Positions 57,619 to 64,000 of a stretch of DNA of 64,000 nucleotides are shown here, one piece after another. This stretch comes from Sarocladium kiliense (taxonomy: Eukaryota > Ascomycota > Sordariomycetes > Hypocreales > Sarocladiaceae), in contig JAUZTG010000011.1 in the NCBI GenBank assembly GCA_030734395.1, forward strand, positions 496,001-560,000, read 5' to 3'. The number at the start of each line of letters is the position of its first letter. Within the stretch, counting starts at the first letter, position 1. The notes beneath the pieces are model-generated. The model did not search any database and was not told the origin of the DNA. It worked only from the letters and a program-made list of their open reading frames with translations. The translations under genes and the position numbers were made by a program.

Positions 57619-58761
57619 AAGAAGGACCGAGGACCTCCTGGCGGCGGTAGCGGGACTAAGAGCAGGGCCAAGAGGACGGCCCCTCCAGGTCCTGCCAGTT
57701 CTCCGGCCATGCTCATGAGACCACCTTCACGCGCATATCACACTCCGATGAATGCGGGTGACACTACGTCTCTAACAAGTCAGCCGGAAGCATTCGATAA
57801 TAGCAATGGTCGGAAGCCAGAAGTGCCACTGAAGAAGCGGCTTCGTCCTAGAAAGGGGAAGACGGAGCAGGATGCGCCTCAGCAAGACCTTGGAGATCGA
57901 CAGGGTAGAACACCTCCGTCGATCGCAAACGCGGCATGGGCACTGTCTTGTTGGACGTCGAGATGAAGCTCTTGTGAGAGCTCGAGGGACTACCCTCCGA
58001 CCATGCCACATCTTACTGCGTTTTCCGTCATGCCGGCTCACAACGACTGGACCATGTCTGCGCTCTGGCCAACGATACCATCCCGCGCCAACACTGGAAC
58101 AAGGAACCTAGTCTGCTTCACAGCCCAGAACACAACGATCGACACCCCCCAATCGCAATCTATATACCACACCCCACAACAATAGCATCGCAAACCTTCA
58201 AAACCATCAATCACGTTTTCCCGCAGACGGCGCAGCGTCCCCCGTCTGCACCGCATTCATCGGAGTTCCTCAAATTCCCCCCTTGATTTTATCTCTTTCT
58301 TTCTCATAATCCTTGTCTGTCTCGTTGATCATTACTGTACTATCCCATCTCCCCTTACACGTGTTTATTTCCCGCGGGGAGGGAGAGAAAGGCTCTCTGG
58401 TTCTCACTATACGTGGTGAGGATGTTATGCATGGAAGGAGGTTGGAAAAAACGAGGAGTGGGAAAAGGCAAAAAGGGGAGTAGAGAATGGGGTTGAATAT
58501 AACAAAGAGTTCATGACATCGAGAAGGGTTCTTGCATTGTGCACAGTGATTGTTTGACACGCTGACACGTATAGCATACTCATCAATTTCCTGATTCTAA
58601 TTTTGGGCGAGTGCGGAAACGTCTTGTCCATACCGCACCACTGTACCCGAGCATACGAAATCCTAAAGTCAAGCCTCTCTTCATCAGAGAATACAAGAAA
58701 AGGAAAAGCTAAAACGTAATAGGCCGGACCCTTGTCCCTGCTCTCCAACCGTCCGTTCTCC
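57619..58761. other. shared 3' region of RGG and AOS1 genes
   Basis: This lies between the ends of two converging genes. The first 348 bp continue in the RGG gene's frame without a stop. The rest has short frames only and T-rich tracts such as would be found in 3' untranslated regions. Confidence 0.5.
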
Positions 58762-60602
58762 TCATGATGTCTTGGTCTCCGTCTCAGTCTTTGTCTCTTC
58801 ACCTTTGTCAGCGCTCGCAGCAGGCGCTGGTGCAGCAGCAGCAGCAGCCTCAGTCTTGTTCTCGGTCTGAGGAGCCTGCTCTTGCTGCGGTGGTGGTGCG
58901 GCGGCTGGGACTTGCTGTTGCTGCTGCTGCTGCGCGTCTGGCACAGCCATACCAAAAGCACTAGCATCAGGCATCTGTCCGGTCAAGTCCATGTTCCCAG
59001 CATACATTCCCGTCGTAGGCAACATCATCGGGTTACCAAACGCCATATTTGCTGCTGCGTTCGGATCGTTGAGCATGGGCATGGGCATGAGTCCACCGTT
59101 CATGTCCATGCCTGTGGGCAGCAGGCTTGGGTCTGCACCGTTGCTGGCTGTGTCCATGGAGAGTTGGTCGGCGCCTAGGGCATCCATCGGGTGGAGGGGG
59201 TACATGGCCGCCTCCATGGTATTACCATCAAATATAACCATGTTCTGAATCGGCTGCTGTTTCTGTCCCAGAACATTGATGACATCCTGCGCGAGCTGTC
59301 CACCGAGGATAGCCGTCACAGGTGCGATCTCACTTCCCAGGTTCTGAAGAAAACTGCGGAGGAACTCTGAGCTGAGAGTCTCACTAGGCAACGAGAGCGC
59401 CTTATGTTTCTGCGTGGCAATTTGAGTGAACATCTTAAGATCCTCGCGGTTGCTGGGGAGGCGACCGGCGTTGATCTGGGAGAATTCCCATAGGGCGCGG
59501 AGGCAGGAGAGGGTGGGGTTGACGGCGCGGAGGCGGCGCTTGGATTTGGTGAAGTCATCGGGAAGGAGAGCGAGATCGCTGGCGAGAAACCAGGTGGAGT
59601 AGAGTTCGACTTTCGTTACGGACTCGATGAACTTTTCGCCTTCTTTGCGGGTCTTCACGTCGACAATGGAGCGGGTGCGGGTTTCTTGCTTGGGCTGGGT
59701 GGGTACGTTGCCTTGGTCTCGTTCGATAATGTAGGTATGCTGAATGAGATCGCTGAAGATGAAACCGTACATGCCGTGTGTTCCCGCGGCGTAGAAGGGT
59801 TTCTTGTTGAGGCGGGTGGCGATGTTGATGAGGTTGAAGGCCGTTGGGTCAAGATCTGTGGCGATGACGACGTCAAAGGCGGCGAAGTAGCTGGGGACCT
59901 TTGTGGTGACTCCTTCTGTGTCGACGTGGACGCGTACACGAGGGTTCAGCTTTTGGATGTTGGGACTTGCGGCCTCAGCGCGGTTCTTGCCAACTGGGTT
60001 GTCTTCTTCCTGCAGAAAGAATTGGGCGCCAAGATCGGCTTCAGTGACGATGGAGTTATCGAGGATAGTGAGTGAACCGATGCCTGCGAGGACGAGGTTC
60101 TTTGCGATCTCGTTGGCGAGGCCACGAAGATTGACGAGGAGGATGTTGGCGCTTTGAATGCGTGCCTGCGCGTCGACGCCCCATAGCCGAATCTGGCGGT
60201 CATAGAGAGCGATCTCGTCTGAAGCGAAAGGTCAGTAGGATCTTTTTGCGGTGAGAACGAGATGAACATACCAGCGCTGACTCCGTTTGGCTGTAGCCCT
60301 GAACCTCCATTCGGGAGCATCAAGGGCACCATGATGGAAGGATCTGCCATGCCCATCCCTGCCATGGCTTGGTTCGAAAGCATCTGATTTGGCATCATGC
60401 CAGCCATAGCATTCGGATCGAAATTCATGAATGTTGCATCCATGGGCAGTTGCTGAGGAATGGGTGTTTGGTCCAACGACGGTATTGTGTTGGCTGTTTC
60501 TTGGCCGACATTAGTCTGTTGTGGTTGAGTTTGCGGGAGAGTTTGTTGTTGCTTCTGCTGAGGCTGCAATGCAGCTTGGTTGTTCTGGTCTTGCGACTCC
60601 AT
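58762..60602 (-). CDS. AOS1: SUMO-activating enzyme subunit Aos1
   Basis: Aos1 pairs with Uba2 to form the E1 that activates SUMO with ATP. Exons 60602-60272 and 60218-58762 give 595 residues. The ThiF/UBA core spans about 112-445: LYDRQIRLWGVDAQARI, ILLVNLRGLANEIAKNLVLAG, LTILDNS, DLGAQFFL and FYAAGTHGMYGFIF. As expected for Aos1, no catalytic cysteine domain is present. Yeast Aos1 is about 350 residues. Here a Gln/Met/Pro-rich extension of about 110 residues precedes the core. Another of about 150 follows it, rich in M, P, A and Q, with a run of seven Gln and a T/E/K-rich end. The 53-nt intron separates the N-terminal extension from the core exactly. Confidence 0.91.
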
Positions 60603-61294
60603 ATCGCTGCGTTGCTATGCGGATTGAAGGTTTCAAAAAGCTTGCGCCCGGTAGTACGGTGGACAGCCGATTGCAGGGCGCGCGACCTTGAGGTCTCCGG
60701 CTCGCGACGGCAGAAGACCCTTGCTTCTTTAAGACTGCAGAGAAGAAGGAATCGTTTAACAATGGATATTAGGGACAGCGCGACCCTCCGGCTTCAGGCT
60801 GAGCGTTGAGCTGTGATGACTGCACTGAGCGATGAGCTCACAAGATCCGTATTGATGATGCAGGTGATGCACTGTTGAATGGGAGTGAATGGGAGCCAAA
60901 CACGCCGAGAAAATGGTGGTCAAGGTCGCTTTTAGAACCTGAAAAGATTCGCTTGAACTCCGGATGCTGCTTGGCTCTGATTGAGTCGGTATTTGATGCG
61001 ATTGTGAATGTCCTTTGTTGGAGTGAGCTTGGTGGTTTGGTGAAGCTGAAGTTGCGGCTGCCGAGCTACGGGTACCTGGCAGTGTGGCTAGTGCATGCGC
61101 CACATTCCCCAGCCACCCTTCAGGTACACCTTCGTCCGTTGCCCAAGACGGGACGCTGTGTCCGCTTCAGCCTGGTCTTGGGTCTCTGGCCTTCGACGCT
61201 TAGATAAGTCACAAACGATGATTTTCATTTCAGAGTTTTCAATTAGACTATTATTACTTCGCCTGGAAATTAGATGCGAAAAGCCAAAAGATTG
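60603..61294. other. AOS1 promoter and 3' end of zinc finger gene
   Basis: This 692-bp stretch lies between two minus-strand genes. It should be the AOS1 promoter. Short frames only. No other feature is recognised. Confidence 0.5.
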
Positions 61295-62583
61295 TCAAGG
61301 AAGGAGCCACAGAGCGCCAATAGCCTTTACCTCGTCCTCGACCGAAATGTACAGCTCTTGGTCAATGCCATGCCCATTCTGGAATGCAGCATCATGAAGC
61401 ACCTTCAACATCCGTCTACATATATTTTCGATACGAACAAGGTTGCTCAATTCAGTCGCAAGAGACGGAGCCGGTAAAGCTATTTCCGCGACGCGGTCCG
61501 AGCCAAGTTGACGAGTATAGAAGTATGGGGAACGAGAGTGGCAGGTATCGCGCCAAGAGGTAGCCATAGCCTCTTCAGGGGACGTCTCTGCCTCATAATA
61601 CACCATCCGGTCTTTCCTGCTCTTGTCGGAACTCGCATACCTCGCGTCGTTGGCTGCCGTGGTCTTGTGATCTTGTTGCTCGTCTTCCGTCCCTCCTACC
61701 GGCCGTGGGGATGCACTTGTAACTTGGGTCATTGAATCAGCCCCCCTTGGAGCTAGGTCCGCGAACGCACCCCGTATAGCCGTTCTGACAGCCTCGAGCG
61801 GTTTCTTATCTCTGACGCAGTGTCTCTGGTCGTGGCGGCGATATGAAGCCACGTCGACGCATGTTCTACAGCATGCAAGGCACAAGACTGGCCCTGTGCA
61901 TTCACCAGAAGGGTTATCGACGTCGAAGAGGGCCAGCCATTTTCGCCGCGAGCTCCCGGCGGGACCTGTGAAAAATCGATGCTCGCGAAGTAGATGCTGC
62001 CTGTCGCAAAGTTTCGTCAGTACAGTTTGTGCCGCTGTGGGCAGACTGCGACTTACAATAGCTTCGTAGTGTGCTTGTGTATAGTCGTACACACAGCCTT
62101 GGAGGAGGGGATTGGGCATGCGCATGTGGAGGTTTCCGCATCTTTTGCGGCAGGGCGTTCTTCTCCCCTTCCCTGTGGTTGGAATTCTTCTTGCCGTCGG
62201 GTTTGCTGTTGGGCCCGCTGGTTTATCGGCTGGAAGGTGTTGTGCGGAAGCTTGGCCACAGCGTTCATAGCAGTGCCATGCGGTGCTGCCTTGGGTGCCG
62301 CAGTCAGTGTCTCCCGAAGTGAGGGGAGAGACCCAGACGACCTGTCTGCACAAGGCCTTTTGGACGGCTGGCTGTCTTCCTCTTGTTTGATGGTGACCTT
62401 TCGCTTGTTCAACGTCGGCGTCAAAGAAGTAGCAGACTGGCGAGGCTGCTGCTCAGTCAAGAGTTGTGGAGCGCACGCTTGGGTATGGTCCTGGCCAAAC
62501 ATCAACCAGCGACGAAAACAGTCTTCGCTATCCGAATACGGCTCATGAATGCCTTCCCAGCCCAGATCTTGGAAGGCGGTCAT
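61295..62583 (-). CDS. C2H2-like zinc finger protein, fungal type
   Basis: Exons 62583-62057 and 62000-61295 give 410 residues. The first 150 residues are disordered, with a basic patch (NKRKVTIKQEE, KRPCAD). A finger-like motif is assembled across the 56-nt intron: Cys156-x8-Cys165-x12-His178-x4-His183 (QHLLREH). This is the pattern of the large fungal family in which a long loop precedes the helix. A second Cys/His group follows at about 205-235 (ECTGPVLCLACCRTCVDV, then YRRHDQRHC). The C-terminal third is helical with charged residues. Function unknown; transcription or chromatin by motif. The alternative splice frame breaks the finger, which is why this junction was chosen. Confidence 0.66.
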
Positions 62584-63030
62584 AGTTGACGATGCTTGTA
62601 CGTTGGCTTAACTCGAGGTTAAGCTACAGTAAGCCCAGTGCGCTGTGTACTGCTATTGCGTTTTCCAAGGGTGAGGATCGCGTGTGTGCTTATAAACAAA
62701 TGCAGGCGGGGAGCAGGCATAAATGGAGAACGTTTGGAGGAGAAGATACTCGCGGAACCGATTCGAGCGACAAGACGCCGGCCAATTTCGCCATATGCAA
62801 TCGAAAACAATCCAACAGAGGCGTACGGCACAGGGAGTAAATGAACATCATTTGACCAGCAGTGACCAGGATTGAACACAGCCACAGGCTCCCACCACCT
62901 CCCATTGCCTTCTAAGCGCCCTCACGCCCGCCTCATATCTTATACGTCAGGCGTCACACCCCCTACACCCCTCCCAACCTGAGTGAGCCCTGGGACTTTG
63001 GTCATTGCTGGTCATTCTTGTTCAATAAGA

Positions 63031-63277
63031 TACAACGTACGGCGTGGCGTACCCGGTAAAAGTAGAGACAGGTGCCGCACCTCACAAGGCGCCTAGTCTG
63101 CTAGGTGCGATTCTTGATCAAGCTCCTGACAAGGATTTCCGGCCACTATACAAGGGTCCTAACTGTGTTGTGTATGAGGCTTTCAGGTCCATTACGTCTG
63201 AAAGTCATTCTAACAAGTTCCAGGTACCCGAGGTGTGGCACCTGCCGCTACTTTCGCCGGGTACTCCGTACATTGTA
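63031..63277. mobile_element. probable MITE with terminal inverted repeats
   Basis: The left end 63031-63083 and the reverse complement of 63230-63277 align over about 48 positions with roughly seven mismatches and one 5-nt gap. Both start TACAA(C/T)GTACGG, share GTACCCGG and AAAGTAG, and end CAGGTGCC(G/A)CACCTC. Several of the mismatches are transitions. The interior of about 146 bp has no coding capacity. A 13-bp direct repeat, TCATTCTTGTTCA, lies just outside each end (63012-63024 and 63299-63311) and may mark the insertion site. Size, inverted ends and lack of genes fit a non-autonomous DNA transposon. The superfamily cannot be told from one copy. Confidence 0.72.
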
Positions 63278-63494
63278 GCAATTACTTTATTGTGTAGTTC
63301 ATTCTTGTTCATTAGCTAGTTTTCCTGATAAGGTTGCACCTGTCTGTTCACTGTTGGTCACTCTTTTCTGGGTCGTCAAACCGTACCATAGAGATGCCCA
63401 ATTGCCATCGGGCTTATTAGCGTAACATATTAGGTTCACTGTTCATGCCGGTTCAGCGCGAGCTGTATGATGAACTTGTTCCAGGGCAGTCCCA

Positions 63495-63748
63495 CAGCGA
63501 GCTGTATGAAAGCAATGGCGGCCTTTCAATCGCGATGCCGGGTCTGTTCCTCGTGAGGCATTCGGTCGTTCATTATTGTTCAAGGTAGTCTGTTCAAACG
63601 CGTTCCGTAGCAATTCCCCAGCGAGCTGTATGATAGCCATGGAGGTCTTCTAATCGCGAAGCCGGATCTCTTCCTTGTGAGGCATTCGGTCGTTCATTAT
63701 TGTTCAAAGTGGTCTGTTCAAACTCGTTCCGCAGCAATCCCACAGCGA
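63495..63748. repeat. tandem repeat, 124-bp period
   Basis: Two full units (63495-63618 and 63619-63742) and the first bases of a third share most positions. CAGCGA occurs at exactly 63495, 63619 and 63743. The best-kept block covers GTGAGGCATTCGGTCGTTCA and the ATTATTGTTCAA after it. A fragment with GCGAGCTGTATGA lies 39 bp before the first unit. No open frame crosses the units. They lie directly upstream of the last gene's TATA box. Confidence 0.85.
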
Positions 63749-63845
63749 TGGACAATCTTTTTAAAGCGAGCCTTCCCCTTCAACATGATCTACTTGGATT
63801 TCCATTTTCTCATGTTTGTGTGGTAATTTCCCCACCATCTGATCA

Positions 63846-63853
63846 TATATAAA
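63846..63853 (+). promoter_or_regulatory. TATA box of the right-edge gene
   Basis: TATATAAA lies 38-45 bp before the first in-frame ATG at 63891, at the usual distance for a TATA-directed start with a very short leader. Confidence 0.5.
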
Positions 63854-63890
63854 GCTTGAAGCCCTCCGCGAGGAACACTTGCGCCTCTTC

Positions 63891-64000
63891 ATGTCTCTCC
63901 CTGATACCATGGCTACCCAATTCCCAGCAGCAGAATCCGGACGTCGGTGGCTCGTACTCAGCATCGAGCCTGGCACCGATGATACCACTGCCTACTACCT
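63891..64000 (+). CDS. 5' end of an unidentified gene leaving the window
   Basis: From ATG 63891 (with a second in-frame ATG at 63909) the frame is open to the window edge, 36 codons. The peptide includes SGRRWLVLSIEPGTDDTTAYYL. It is preceded by a good TATA box and by repeats. There is no recognisable domain yet, and no signal peptide. Coding is plausible from the promoter layout but unproven. Confidence 0.42.
   Translation, partial: MSLPDTMATQFPAAESGRRWLVLSIEPGTDDTTAYY

Larger units (their letters stand above)
62584..63890. other. repeat-bearing intergenic region
   Basis: It holds the promoter of the zinc finger gene, then a probable MITE and a tandem repeat, both listed separately, and finally the promoter of a gene that leaves the window. 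A near-perfect inverted pair of about 16 bp (TGACCAGCAGTGACCA at about 62854, and its complement with one change at about 63002) lies just to the left of the MITE. Confidence 0.6.

Noticed and set aside
56786..57718. 310-codon plus-strand frame overlapping the RGG gene in another frame
   Set aside because: A shifted reading of repetitive Pro/Gly/Ser codons. The composition (H, R, P, T) is that of a frame shadow, and the main frame is clearly coding.
63044..63319. 91-codon frame across the MITE
   Set aside because: It has no ATG at its start and runs through both inverted repeats, so it is a chance frame in the element.
1..64000. tRNA, rRNA and CRISPR
   Set aside because: GGTTCGAA-like strings (near 10506 and 19130) lack the matching A box and stems. 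No rRNA segments were recognised. CRISPR arrays are not expected in a fungal nucleus, and no regularly spaced short repeats were seen.

Overview
This window is nuclear DNA from a filamentous ascomycete (Pezizomycotina). The signs are compact genes with 48-60 nt GT-AG introns and CTNAC-like branch points, pyrimidine-rich leaders, and a gene set of fungal orthologues: ATG1, RPL41, RPA49, SET2 with an SRI domain, UTP3/SAS10, COG1, a CLC exchanger, GABA transaminase, BMT5 and AOS1. Class Dothideomycetes is my best guess. It rests on general gene character only and has not been checked by search. About 22 protein genes were modelled by hand. Exon borders were chosen so that the reading frame and conserved motifs continue across every junction.

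Layout: 0-2.1 kb is the left edge and the long leader of ATG1 (2.1-5.0 kb). From 6.1 to 18.5 kb lies a signalling-type block: a lineage-specific protein with a six-cysteine cluster, a nucleoside-phosphorylase-fold protein with a C-terminal ankyrin segment, a HeLo-like protein with a dead kinase domain (tail to tail with the previous gene), a large Ser/Thr kinase with a long tail, and a six-exon FHA-domain kinase. From 19.3 to 39.4 kb is a dense housekeeping run: RPL41 (25 codons), RPA49, a peroxisomal-type enoyl-CoA isomerase, an SDR, COG1, a single-pass membrane protein, UTP3, the CLC exchanger and GABA transaminase. From 40.6 to 41.7 kb is a small AT-hook protein, followed by about 5.5 kb in which I find no gene. 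From 47.2 to 62.6 kb lie SET2, BMT5, a large RGG/proline-rich protein, AOS1 and a C2H2-like zinc finger protein. The right end (62.8-64 kb) is repeat-bearing: a probable MITE with inverted repeats of about 50 bp, a tandem repeat with a 124-bp period, and then a TATA box and the first codons of a gene that leaves the window.

How the genes work together: most of the window is unrelated housekeeping genes, with nuclear and chromatin functions (SET2, AT-hook, RPA49, UTP3, BMT5, SUMO E1) over-represented. The part that could be an unusual system is 7.6-18.5 kb. PNP-fold and HeLo domains are known fungal NLR and cell-death modules, but here they stand in two separate adjacent proteins with no visible NACHT or NB-ARC domain, next to two further kinases. 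A functional link among them is inference from position and domain type only.
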